A DNA stretch of 56,314 nt, from positions 1 to 56,314 of the forward strand of contig JAKOXM010000311.1 in NCBI GenBank assembly GCA_029781095.1, read 5' to 3'. The notes beneath the pieces were generated by a model. The model had not been told where the DNA came from, did not search any database, and worked only from the letters and a program-made list of their open reading frames with translations. Source of the DNA: Bacteroidota bacterium. Its GTDB lineage: Bacteria; Bacteroidota; Bacteroidia; Chitinophagales; Saprospiraceae. A program made the translations under genes and the position numbers. Positions 48,163 through 56,314 of the stretch are shown piece by piece. Each line of letters starts with the position of its first letter. Positions within the stretch are counted from its first letter, which is position 1.

Positions 48163-50028
48163 ATGACCAACGAACAGTTCAAAGACTTTTCACCGACGAT
48201 TCCCACAGACCCGGGTATTTACAAGTTCATAGATACCACGGGAGTGATTCTCTATGTCGGGAAAGCCAAAAACCTGCGCAACCGGCTTTCGTCTTATTTC
48301 GGTGAAAAAAAATACCAGTTGGCCAAGACGAAGGTACTTGTGCGGCATGCTCACCATATTGAATTCACGATTGTTGAGACGGAACATGATGCATTGTTGC
48401 TGGAAAACTCGCTCATCAAGAAGCACCAGCCGCGTTACAATGTCATGCTCAAGGACGAGAAATCGCCACTTGTCTATATCTGCATAAAAAACGAGCGTTT
48501 CCCGCGCGTTTTCCTCACGCGCAAACCCCTACGCGACGGCTCCGCTTACTTTGGTCCCTATCTTCAAAAATTCCGGGTGGAGCAGGTGGCCGAACTTATT
48601 CGAAAATTGTTTCAACTCCGCACCTGCGCGCTTTTTCTTTCTCAGGAAAACATTGATAAACAGAAGTTTAAGCCCTGCCTGGAATACCACATCAAGAATT
48701 GCGCAGCGCCCTGCGTAGGCTTTGAAACGGAGGAGGCCTACAACCGGAAGATCGAACAGATCAAAAATATCCTCAAGGGCAATTTTTCAGCGGTAAAAAG
48801 CCACCTGAAAGAGGAAATGCAGCGATTTGCGGAAAACATGCAGTTCGAGCAGGCGCAACTGATGAAAGAAAAACTCACGCTGTTTGAGGATTACCAGGGC
48901 AAAAGCACCGTGGTAAACCCCTCTATCAAAGACGTGGACGTATTTGCCATTGCCGACGACGAAAAAGAGGCTTTTGTCAACTACCTCAAGGTGGTAAACG
49001 GGGCAATCATTCATACATACACGCTCACGCTGACGAAGAACCTTGACGAAGACCGTGAAACGCTGCTCACCTACGCCATCCAGACGCTGCGTGAGAAATT
49101 CAGCAGCATTACCCGGGAGATCATCGTGCCGTTTGAAGTGGTATTGCCCGACAAAGAACTGGTTATAACCGTTCCCAAGATCGGCGACAAGAAAAAATTG
49201 CTCGAACTGTCGGAGAAAAACGTGCAGTACCACCTGCTCCAGAAAAAGAAACAGGCCGCCAGCCAGACGGGCAAACAAACGCATGCAGAACGCATCTTGC
49301 GCACCCTCCAGGCCGATCTGCACATGGAAGAAGCGCCGCTCTGGATCGAGTGCTTCGACAACTCCAACCTGCAGGGCACCAACCCGGTGTCGAGTTGCGT
49401 GGTGTTCCGCAATGCCAAACCGGCCAAACGCGACTACCGCCACTACAACGTAAAGTCGGTGGAAGGCCCCAACGACTTCGCCTCCATGGAGGAAGTAGTC
49501 TTCCGGCGCTACAAAAGGCTGCTGTCGGAAGGGCAGGGATTGCCCCAGCTGGTGATCATCGACGGCGGGAAGGGCCAGCTCGGCGCAGCCATGAAAAGTC
49601 TGCGGGCACTTGATCTGGAAGGCAAAATGACCGTGATCGGCATTGCCAAGCGGCTCGAGGAGATATTTTTCCCCGACGACCCGGTACCTGCGCTTATTAA
49701 TAAAAAATCGGAGTCGCTCAAACTCATCCAGCAGGCGCGCAACGAGGCGCACCGCTTCGGTATTACCTTCCACCGCAACCAGCGAAGCAAGAATTTTATC
49801 AAAACCGAGCTCACTGAAATACCCGGCATCGGAGCAAAAACGGCGGAAAAACTCCTGCAGCATTTCGGCTCCACGGCGCGGTTGAGGGCAGCAGAAGCGA
49901 CTGAAATAGAAAAAATTGTGGGAAAGGCCTCAGCAGGTAAAGTGGCGGCCTATTTTTCAGGAGTGTCCGATGAACACGCGTCCGATGGATCGCAAAATGC
50001 AATGGATCACCCGACAGAAAATCTTTAA
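48163..50028 (+). CDS. uvrC: Excinuclease ABC subunit C
   Basis: GIY-YIG domain PGIYKFIDTTGVILYVGKAKNLRNRLSSYF; ECFDNSNLQGTNPVSSCVVF; C-terminal HhH EIPGIGAKTAEKLLQHFG; start at MTNEQFKDFSP. Confidence 0.96.
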   Translation: MTNEQFKDFSPTIPTDPGIYKFIDTTGVILYVGKAKNLRNRLSSYFGEKKYQLAKTKVLVRHAHHIEFTIVETEHDALLLENSLIKKHQPRYNVMLKDEKSPLVYICIKNERFPRVFLTRKPLRDGSAYFGPYLQKFRVEQVAELIRKLFQLRTCALFLSQENIDKQKFKPCLEYHIKNCAAPCVGFETEEAYNRKIEQIKNILKGNFSAVKSHLKEEMQRFAENMQFEQAQLMKEKLTLFEDYQGKSTVVNPSIKDVDVFAIADDEKEAFVNYLKVVNGAIIHTYTLTLTKNLDEDRETLLTYAIQTLREKFSSITREIIVPFEVVLPDKELVITVPKIGDKKKLLELSEKNVQYHLLQKKKQAASQTGKQTHAERILRTLQADLHMEEAPLWIECFDNSNLQGTNPVSSCVVFRNAKPAKRDYRHYNVKSVEGPNDFASMEEVVFRRYKRLLSEGQGLPQLVIIDGGKGQLGAAMKSLRALDLEGKMTVIGIAKRLEEIFFPDDPVPALINKKSESLKLIQQARNEAHRFGITFHRNQRSKNFIKTELTEIPGIGAKTAEKLLQHFGSTARLRAAEATEIEKIVGKASAGKVAAYFSGVSDEHASDGSQNAMDHPTENL

Positions 50029-50037
50029 GTGCTTTCT

Positions 50038-50928
50038 TCACCCCACCTGAAACGTTCGCATACTGATCCCCCCGAACGTTACCTCTTCATAAACCTGGCT
50101 GATATCCTCTTTTTCGCCGGCCAGGCCCAGGCTGTACAGCATCGGCACGTAGTGATCCACCGTTGGTACCGATAGTTTGCCCGCTTCGCCGGCTTTCTCG
50201 TAGGTCACAAGGCTTTGAAAGTCGCGGCCTGCAATTTTTTCATTGACCCAGGTATCGAATTCGGTCGCCCATTCGTAAGGCCGTGTGTCGCCGGTCTGCA
50301 GGCGCGCCATACTCATGCGCAGGTTGTGTACGATATTGCCGCTGCCGATGATGAGCACGCCTTTTTCGCGCAACGACTGGAGTTGTTTCGCCAGATCGAA
50401 ATGGTATGACATGGGCTGGTAGTAGTCGATGCTCAACTGGAACACCGGTATGTCGGCTTCGGGAAACAGGTGCATCAGGATCGTCCAGGCGCCGTGGTCG
50501 AGACCCCAATCGTCGGATTCATGGATCAGCGCGCTGAGTTTGGCCGTTTCTTTGGCCAGTTCGGGTGAACCGGGCGCCGGGTATTGTGCGTCGAACAATT
50601 CCTTCGGAAAGCCGCCGAAATCATGAATTGTCTCCGGTTTCGGGGCAACGTTCACATACGTACCGCGCGTAAGCCAGTGCGCCGATACGACGAGAATCGC
50701 CGCCGGCTTTTTGCCTTCCTTTTTAAATTGCCCGCCCAGTTTCTTCAGACTTTGGGTAAAAGCATTGTCTTCCAGCGCGTTCATCGGGCTTCCGTGCCCG
50801 ACGAACAACACGGGCATTTTATCGGTACGGGGGAGCGATTCGATTGCTTTCGGGAATTCCTGAATTTTCATGTTGCAAGCGGCTAAAGGCAATAGTGCCA
50901 GCGATTTGAGAAATGTTTTTCTATCCAT
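50038..50928 (-). CDS. DODA-type extradiol aromatic ring-opening dioxygenase family protein (YgiD-like) with lipoprotein-like N-terminus
   Basis: 296 aa; VLFVGHGSPMNALEDNAFTQSLKKLG, ILVVSAHWLTRGTYV, GVLIIGSGNIVHNLRMS; N-terminus MDRKTFLKSLALLPLAAC. Confidence 0.9.
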   Translation of the reverse strand: MDRKTFLKSLALLPLAACNMKIQEFPKAIESLPRTDKMPVLFVGHGSPMNALEDNAFTQSLKKLGGQFKKEGKKPAAILVVSAHWLTRGTYVNVAPKPETIHDFGGFPKELFDAQYPAPGSPELAKETAKLSALIHESDDWGLDHGAWTILMHLFPEADIPVFQLSIDYYQPMSYHFDLAKQLQSLREKGVLIIGSGNIVHNLRMSMARLQTGDTRPYEWATEFDTWVNEKIAGRDFQSLVTYEKAGEAGKLSVPTVDHYVPMLYSLGLAGEKEDISQVYEEVTFGGISMRTFQVG

Positions 50929-51145
50929 GACAAGCGGGTAGTGATGAACGATAAACGATGAGTGATGAGTGTAAATCTCAATGAACTGGAATCACGTCCT
51001 CATTCAATATCTGATCCTACCGGTTTACGAACATCGAAATCGATGTTGCAAATTTAGACATTAAAACACTTAGATCAAATAAAAGTTACTTCGCTGCCGC
51101 GTGAATATAGGTCTCGGGGCGAAAAAGTGTTAAAGTTTATTAGTC

Positions 51146-51161
51146 TACGACAGTTGTCGTA
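51146..51161. promoter_or_regulatory. Candidate BlaI/MecI-type operator 1 (TACGACAGTTGTCGTA)
   Basis: Near-perfect 16-bp palindrome upstream of blaI. Confidence 0.8.
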
Positions 51162-51176
51162 AAAAATAGTTGCAAT

Positions 51177-51192
51177 TACGACAATTGTCGTA
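51177..51192. promoter_or_regulatory. Candidate BlaI/MecI-type operator 2 (TACGACAATTGTCGTA)
   Basis: Perfect 16-bp palindrome, 31 bp centre-to-centre from operator 1. Confidence 0.82.
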
Positions 51193-51238
51193 CACCTTTG
51201 CCGTTGTAATGAATATTCAGCAATTACAAACTTCTGAT

Positions 51239-51622
51239 ATGTCGCAGAAATCCGTTTACCAGCCAACCGAAGCCGAACTCGAGATTCTTAAAATTATTTG
51301 GGAGCTCGAACCCGCCTCCGTACGCGCCATCCACGAACGCATTGCGGAAGGGAAAAACGTCGGTTACACCACTGTGCTCAAACAAGTACAGCGACTGATT
51401 GAAAAAGGCGTACTGGATAAGGAGGTGGTGGGCGGGACGCATCTGTACCGGGCCGTCGTGCACGAAACCGATATCAAGCAGCAATTGGTGGACAAGGTGT
51501 TACACAACGCTTTCGGCGGCTCGGCACTCGACATGATGATGCACGCACTCGGCAACCACAAGGCTTCCCCGGAAGAACTGCTGGAACTCAAAAACTGGCT
51601 GGATGCCCAATTGAAAAAGTAA
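51239..51622 (+). CDS. blaI: BlaI/MecI/CopY-family transcriptional repressor
   Basis: PTEAELEILKIIWELEPASVRAIHERIAEGKNVGYTTVLKQVQRLIEKGVLDKEVVGGTHLYRAVV; start MSQKSVYQP (alternative ATG 51209). Confidence 0.93.
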   Translation: MSQKSVYQPTEAELEILKIIWELEPASVRAIHERIAEGKNVGYTTVLKQVQRLIEKGVLDKEVVGGTHLYRAVVHETDIKQQLVDKVLHNAFGGSALDMMMHALGNHKASPEELLELKNWLDAQLKK

Positions 51623-51659
51623 CTGACTCCCCCTTTTTACGCTTTTACCCTGTTTTCTT

Positions 51660-53483
51660 ATGAACCACCTGCTTCCAGTTACACAGGCTCTCGGATGGAC
51701 AATCGTTCATTCAATCTGGCAAATTGCTGCAATCTGGGTCGTTTTCAGACTGTTGTCGTGGCGCCTGCAACGACAAAACAACGCGGTATACCTGCTGGCT
51801 CTCGGCGCGATGCTTGTTGCCGTCTTTTGGTCTGCCGCAACCTTCTATGCAGCATATGAAAGGTTTTCGCTCGTTGAAACGGCTTCTTCAGTATCATTCT
51901 CCCCTCCGGAGACGGTAATACTGACAGGCTCGCAGGATTTCGCAACACCGGAATACATTTCGCAAAGTTTCCCCGCGATTGCCGCCGGATGGTTTGATAG
52001 CCATGCTGCGGAAATTGGCTGGGCCTGGGGTATCTGTGCCATCCTGCTTTACCTGCGTCTTCTCGGCGGTTACTGGCTGGCGCACCGGTTGAGGCACAAG
52101 GGCGTGACGGTAGCAGCCGATTCTTTCATATCGCTTTGTCAACATTGGTCCAGGCAATTGAATATCAGGCAATATGTTAACCTGATGGAATCATCTCGGG
52201 TGACAGAACCCCTCACAATCGGTTTCTGGAAACCTGTCGTCCTCTTTCCGGCAGGGTTACTCACTCAACTTACACCTGAGCAGGCAGAGGTACTGTTGCT
52301 GCACGAACTGGCGCACATCCGTCGCCACGACTACCTCGTCAACCTTTTTCAGTTGCTGCTGGAGGTCTGTTTTTTTTACCATCCATTGTTTTGGCTCCTT
52401 TCGCGGGAAGCGCGCGTCCGGCGGGAGTATTGCTGCGACGATATCGTGGTAAGGCATACATCCGACGCTTTGTTGTACGCCCAAACCCTTACAAACCTAC
52501 AGATTTCTATTGTTCAACTTCAAAATCAATTCACCATGCAAGCCACCGGAAAAAGTAATTTCACCGAAAGAATACTGCGTATAGCAGGAATTACCCCAAA
52601 AAACTCGCTTCGATCCAACTGGTTCCCCGTTTTATTGCTTCCATTGCTGATCGGCTTTACCACGTGGTGGCCGCTAAATGCCCAAAACGGATCAGCCAGT
52701 ACAAATGCGAAAATTAATTCCGAAATCGTATCGGGTGAGTCATCCGGCAAAGGCATTAAAAGAGATACAGTCCCTCCGCACCGCACTACGTCGCCTCAGA
52801 ACAACCACACAGCACCAGTGCCTCCGGGCCCCGGCGGTTCGTCTGAAACTGCGTCCCCGGTCGGCGCCGGGAAGGTGAAAAACGAACCGCAGAATGTCGC
52901 CATCCAGGCCGTCAAGATGAACGTCTTCTACATCGGCGTGGACAATCCACTTCGCGTAGCCGCTTCCGGCGTGCCCGATAACGAACTGTCTGTACAACTC
53001 ATCGGCTCAGGTGAAATAATGGGAAGCGATGGCTCTTACGTCGTTCAGGTCAAGCAACCGGGAGAAGTAACAATAAAAGTCTTTCGCTGGCAAAACGGGC
53101 AGGAAACCTTGCTCAGCGAGCAAAAATATCGGGTAAAACGGATTCCTGACCCCACCCCAATGGTGTCAGGCAATAAGAGCCAAAGCGTCAGCCTGAAGAC
53201 CCTGCTCGATGCCAGGGGCGTGGAAGCCATGCTGGAGAATTTTGACTTCGATGCTTACTGCGAGGTGATGGGCTATGAGCTGACGATCGTGCCCTTAAAA
53301 GGAGACGCTACTACTTTTAACGTCACCGGCAGCGAGTTTCCGGCAAATGCCCGGGAATTGTTCAAAAAACTCGAAGCAACTGGCGGTGCTGTCTTTATGG
53401 ACGAAATAAAGGTAAAATGCCCCGGCGACGCGGCAGCGCGCCACGTAGGCGGCCTCGCATTCAAGATCAAAAACAGTGAGTAG
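51660..53483 (+). CDS. BlaR1-like M56 metallopeptidase with C-terminal GldM/PorM-like domain
   Basis: TM segments, HELAHIRRHDYLVNLFQLLLEVCFFYHPLFWLLSREARVRREYCCDD (M56); C-terminus KMNVFYIGVDNPLRVAASGVPDNELSVQLIGSGEI...YRVKRIPDPTPMVSG...AMLENFDFDAYCEVMGYELTI resembles the GldM C-terminal region. Confidence 0.88.
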   Translation: MNHLLPVTQALGWTIVHSIWQIAAIWVVFRLLSWRLQRQNNAVYLLALGAMLVAVFWSAATFYAAYERFSLVETASSVSFSPPETVILTGSQDFATPEYISQSFPAIAAGWFDSHAAEIGWAWGICAILLYLRLLGGYWLAHRLRHKGVTVAADSFISLCQHWSRQLNIRQYVNLMESSRVTEPLTIGFWKPVVLFPAGLLTQLTPEQAEVLLLHELAHIRRHDYLVNLFQLLLEVCFFYHPLFWLLSREARVRREYCCDDIVVRHTSDALLYAQTLTNLQISIVQLQNQFTMQATGKSNFTERILRIAGITPKNSLRSNWFPVLLLPLLIGFTTWWPLNAQNGSASTNAKINSEIVSGESSGKGIKRDTVPPHRTTSPQNNHTAPVPPGPGGSSETASPVGAGKVKNEPQNVAIQAVKMNVFYIGVDNPLRVAASGVPDNELSVQLIGSGEIMGSDGSYVVQVKQPGEVTIKVFRWQNGQETLLSEQKYRVKRIPDPTPMVSGNKSQSVSLKTLLDARGVEAMLENFDFDAYCEVMGYELTIVPLKGDATTFNVTGSEFPANARELFKKLEATGGAVFMDEIKVKCPGDAAARHVGGLAFKIKNSE

Positions 53484-53491
53484 GCTGCGTG

Positions 53492-54241
53492 CTACTTCTC
53501 CCCGGAGATCGTGCCCAGATCGTATGACAACATGAGGCTCAGGCTAAACCGGGAAAATTTCAGGTTGCCGGCGTCCGGAAACACCGAATTGATATTCATG
53601 GAAACAAAAAAAGGTTGCATGGCCACGCTTCCGGAAAGCCCCAGTTCGGGCAGAAAAAAAGGCGACTCTTTTTCAATCTTCTGGATAGCAAACAAATCGA
53701 TACCATTGATATCATATGACGATTCGCCGGCGGGGTATTCAAGCCGGGAAAGGCGCAGGGCCATGCCGCCCCGGTAGTTTTTCCCGATGAATGCAATTGT
53801 AGGCTGAAGGAACCAGCGCCTGATTGTAAATCGTGAAAACTTCTCATTGCCATAGTTGTTGATCAGCCGCCCCTGACCGACACCGGCGAAAAGGCTTATC
53901 GAACCCCCATCAAAAATTTGATAGGTCCCCAGGCTGGCATCGGAGAAATTAAATTTTGTCCCGAGTTCGTCTCTTTTAATCGAATTCGAACCGGAGGCAT
54001 AAAAACTAACCATCAGGGCGGCGTGCCTGACGGGACTGTATACGCCCATTGCTTCAAAAGCCTTGTTCTTTGGCCCCCAGCTGTACCCTGCCCCGATTTG
54101 CCCGTCTTTTTTATTTTGAAGGACGGGAATATATACCGTATTGGGAGCATAGTAATAATAACTATCGGAAGACTGGCCGAAGGCCGGAGCGCAGAGAAAC
54201 AATGCGCCGGCGATGAGCAACGACGACGGACTGAGTTGCAT
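53492..54241 (-). CDS. Predicted outer membrane beta-barrel protein, unknown function
   Basis: 249 aa; signal peptide MQLSPSSLLIAGALFLCAPAFGQ; alternating amphipathic strands. Confidence 0.6.
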   Translation of the reverse strand: MQLSPSSLLIAGALFLCAPAFGQSSDSYYYYAPNTVYIPVLQNKKDGQIGAGYSWGPKNKAFEAMGVYSPVRHAALMVSFYASGSNSIKRDELGTKFNFSDASLGTYQIFDGGSISLFAGVGQGRLINNYGNEKFSRFTIRRWFLQPTIAFIGKNYRGGMALRLSRLEYPAGESSYDINGIDLFAIQKIEKESPFFLPELGLSGSVAMQPFFVSMNINSVFPDAGNLKFSRFSLSLMLSYDLGTISGEK

Positions 54242-54304
54242 GGAAATTGCCGTTTCTAATCTGAAAAGAAGAGGGTTCCTGATCTGGAAAGGGAAATTTT
54301 GTTA

Positions 54305-54367
54305 CCCGCAGATCGCACAGATTCCACAGAAATTCCGGGAGGAAATGAAATCTGAGTGATCTGCGGG
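54305..54367. repeat. CCCGCAGATC...GATCTGCGGG inverted repeat (dispersed family)
   Basis: 10-bp perfect arms 54305-54314/54358-54367; related to sequences at 7998 and 47933. Confidence 0.75.
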
Positions 54368-54413
54368 CAATTTGACTAAACGGGAGCGGCATCGCTCCGG
54401 TTTTATTAATCTG

Positions 54414-55628
54414 CTACTGCTTGAACGGATTGGAGAATCGCACATCGGCGAGCACCTTATCGTCAGTCAGGGTCTTGAGAAATGCGACCAGGGCCTGCTT
54501 GTCGTCGTTGCTGAGATTGAGCCGTTTGGGCGATCCGTCGAGATCGCGCAGGAGGGGGTTCAAATTCACGTGCGGCTGAATCCCCGAATTGTAATGCTCG
54601 ACCACTTCTTCCAGCGTATTGAATCGCCCGTCGTGCATGTAGGGCGCGCTTTTGGCAATATTTCGAAGGCTCGGGACTTTAAATGTACCCTGATCTTCCG
54701 ACCTTCCGGTGAAAGCGCCGACGCCTTTATCTACGGGATCGGCGTCAAGTCCGTTGCTGGTATGATCCAGCACAATCGGGAAACCGTTGGGGCCGGTTGC
54801 AGTCGGCAAATTGACCTGATCGAAGCCGTGGCAGCTGCCACAATGGAGCATGTAAAGCGATTTGCCTTTATTTTCCTGAACGCTAAAATCGCTAAAGGGT
54901 AAATTGACCACATCAAACAAACCTTTGTCCTGATTGGCCTTCGCTGCAAGATCGAAGCGGCTGTTGAGCGAGCCGATCGAATTGACAAACTCGGCAATGG
55001 CCTGGGTCACCCTGTCTTCCGATACGTTCGTATCGTCGAAGGCCTTTTTGAAAAGCGGCGCATAATAGGGTTGCGCCTCGACAGCGGCAACAATCTCCGC
55101 CATCGACATATCCATTTCTTTCGGATTGGTCATGGAGCCGCGGCTTTGAGCCGGTGCCGTCTCGGCACGATTGTCCCAGAAAAAACGCTTGCCGGTCGGG
55201 CCGTTCAGGTCCGTACCATACTGTGATGCAAAACTCGTAACCGACATCAATGCAATAGAATTCCGGTCGCCGGAGCGGTCAAAAACGCCTTTACTTACCG
55301 CTGCATTGTCGCCGAAAGCATATTCCTGTTTGTGGCAACTGCCGCAGGAGATCGTACCGTCTTTTGACAGGTTTTTGTCGTAAAACAAGACACGCCCGAG
55401 CGTAGCCAGATCCGGATCGGGTGGTGTCGTCTGAATATTGCCGAATGCCGACGGAGACTTCAGTGAAAAATCATGGGGAATCTCCGGCAGATTCAGGTAT
55501 TGCGAAAGCAAGGCATAATCTTCTGCCGAGTAGTAATAATAGTCAAATTTCGCATCTTTTTTACAAGCGGCGAAGAACAGAACGAGACCCAGAAGCAGAG
55601 AAAAGAGGAAGTTTTTTTTCATGGCCAA
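54414..55628 (-). CDS. Di-haem cytochrome c peroxidase (CcpA/MauG family), lipoprotein
   Basis: 404 aa; two CxxCH motifs (CGSCHKQEYAFGD, CGSCHGFDQ), LGRVLFYDKNLSKDGTISC; lipobox LFFAAC. Confidence 0.93.
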   Translation of the reverse strand: MAMKKNFLFSLLLGLVLFFAACKKDAKFDYYYYSAEDYALLSQYLNLPEIPHDFSLKSPSAFGNIQTTPPDPDLATLGRVLFYDKNLSKDGTISCGSCHKQEYAFGDNAAVSKGVFDRSGDRNSIALMSVTSFASQYGTDLNGPTGKRFFWDNRAETAPAQSRGSMTNPKEMDMSMAEIVAAVEAQPYYAPLFKKAFDDTNVSEDRVTQAIAEFVNSIGSLNSRFDLAAKANQDKGLFDVVNLPFSDFSVQENKGKSLYMLHCGSCHGFDQVNLPTATGPNGFPIVLDHTSNGLDADPVDKGVGAFTGRSEDQGTFKVPSLRNIAKSAPYMHDGRFNTLEEVVEHYNSGIQPHVNLNPLLRDLDGSPKRLNLSNDDKQALVAFLKTLTDDKVLADVRFSNPFKQ

Positions 55629-55772
55629 ATGTGTTTTTTATTATTTAGGTTCCGAAAGTTAGGCTTTTCCGGTATGTCACAATTCTGTCATCTCCACTTT
55701 ACGAAAGATTTAACATCCGTAAGACGTTTATATCCATCCATACGTTGGCTCTGCATCCGGATTTTCCCGTTT

Positions 55773-56314
55773 TTATTCTATTACCTTAAAAGTTGTGCGG
55801 CGGTTAGCCTGGTGTTCGGCCTCCGTGCAGCGGGAACACAGACAGCTGACGGCGGGTTGTGTTTCACCGTAACCGATGGCTGACAAACGCGCGGCTTCGA
55901 TACCTTTCAGGATCAGGTAATTAACAGCGCTCTGGGCGCGTTTTTGCGACAGATCTTCATTATAACTATCATTGCCGCGGCAATCGGTATGGCTGCCAAG
56001 TTGAATTCGAACAGCGGGATTTTGCCGTAATACATCCGCCAGGCGATTGAGCGTCGGTTCCGCGTCGGGCCGTATATCCCACTTGTCATAATCATAATAA
56101 ATGTTCTCCAGTACGATCTCGCGGTCGCGGTAGATTTTGTCCAGTACAATTTCAATCTCGAAAACCTGTACGGGGTTGGCAGGGTCTCTGGCAATACCTT
56201 TTGTAGAAAACTTCGCCTTGTTGGACAGATACCCTTTCAGGTTTGCCGTAAAGAAATAATCCGTGTTTTCGGCCAGTTCCATCCGGAAAAAGCCGTCGTC
56301 CTGGACGGTAAAAG
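55773..56314 (-). CDS. OmpA-family protein, C-terminal part (5' end lies outside window)
   Basis: OmpA-like domain VRIQLGSHTDCRGNDSYNEDLSQKRAQSAVNYLILKGIEAARLSAIGYGE; frame remains open to the window edge. Confidence 0.88.
   Translation of the reverse strand, partial: FTVQDDGFFRMELAENTDYFFTANLKGYLSNKAKFSTKGIARDPANPVQVFEIEIVLDKIYRDREIVLENIYYDYDKWDIRPDAEPTLNRLADVLRQNPAVRIQLGSHTDCRGNDSYNEDLSQKRAQSAVNYLILKGIEAARLSAIGYGETQPAVSCLCSRCTEAEHQANRRTTFKVIE

Noticed and set aside
47916-48305. 129-aa ORF between sprA and uvrC
   Set aside because: Runs through the nested inverted repeat and overlaps the uvrC start; no domain signature.
1-56314. Anti-phage defence islands, prophage, integrons, rRNA operons
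   Set aside because: No integrase, transposase, restriction, CBASS/retron, phage structural or rRNA signatures were recognised in the ORF translations or sequence. The TPR-cyclase is a class III cyclase and not a CD-NTase.

Overview
This 56.3-kb window is a chromosomal segment of a Bacteroidota bacterium, probably Saprospiraceae/Chitinophagia-like (inferred from SusC/SusD pairs, SprA, a T9SS sorting domain, TAnnTTTG-type promoter candidates and typical dispersed repeats). Most of it is housekeeping: a bifunctional RelA/SpoT homologue, tRNA-Leu(UAG), tig-clpP-clpX, TPR-adenylate cyclase, TolC-like protein, PaaI-like thioesterase, 3-hydroxyacyl-CoA dehydrogenase, ruvC, LysM/BON protein, pdxH, three consecutive susC/susD pairs, lon, a GH32 lipoprotein, ruvA, sprA, uvrC, a DODA-type dioxygenase, blaI-blaR1, a di-haem cytochrome c peroxidase and a truncated OmpA-family protein. 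The strongest leads are: (1) a BlaR1-like M56 metallopeptidase (51660-53483) whose extracytoplasmic C-terminus resembles the GldM/PorM C-terminal region instead of a penicillin sensor, preceded by a BlaI repressor gene with two 16-bp palindromic operators; (2) two adjacent small secreted Cys-rich peptides (743-1358) sharing the exact spacing YG-x2-C-x6-C-x4-C-x6-C, followed by a beta-propeller lipoprotein, an arrangement reminiscent of NVEALA-peptide loci but without the NVEALA motif; (3) several repeat/hairpin elements in intergenic space, including a 162-bp MITE-like element and a 285-bp nested inverted repeat. All family calls come from reading the translations; no database search was run.
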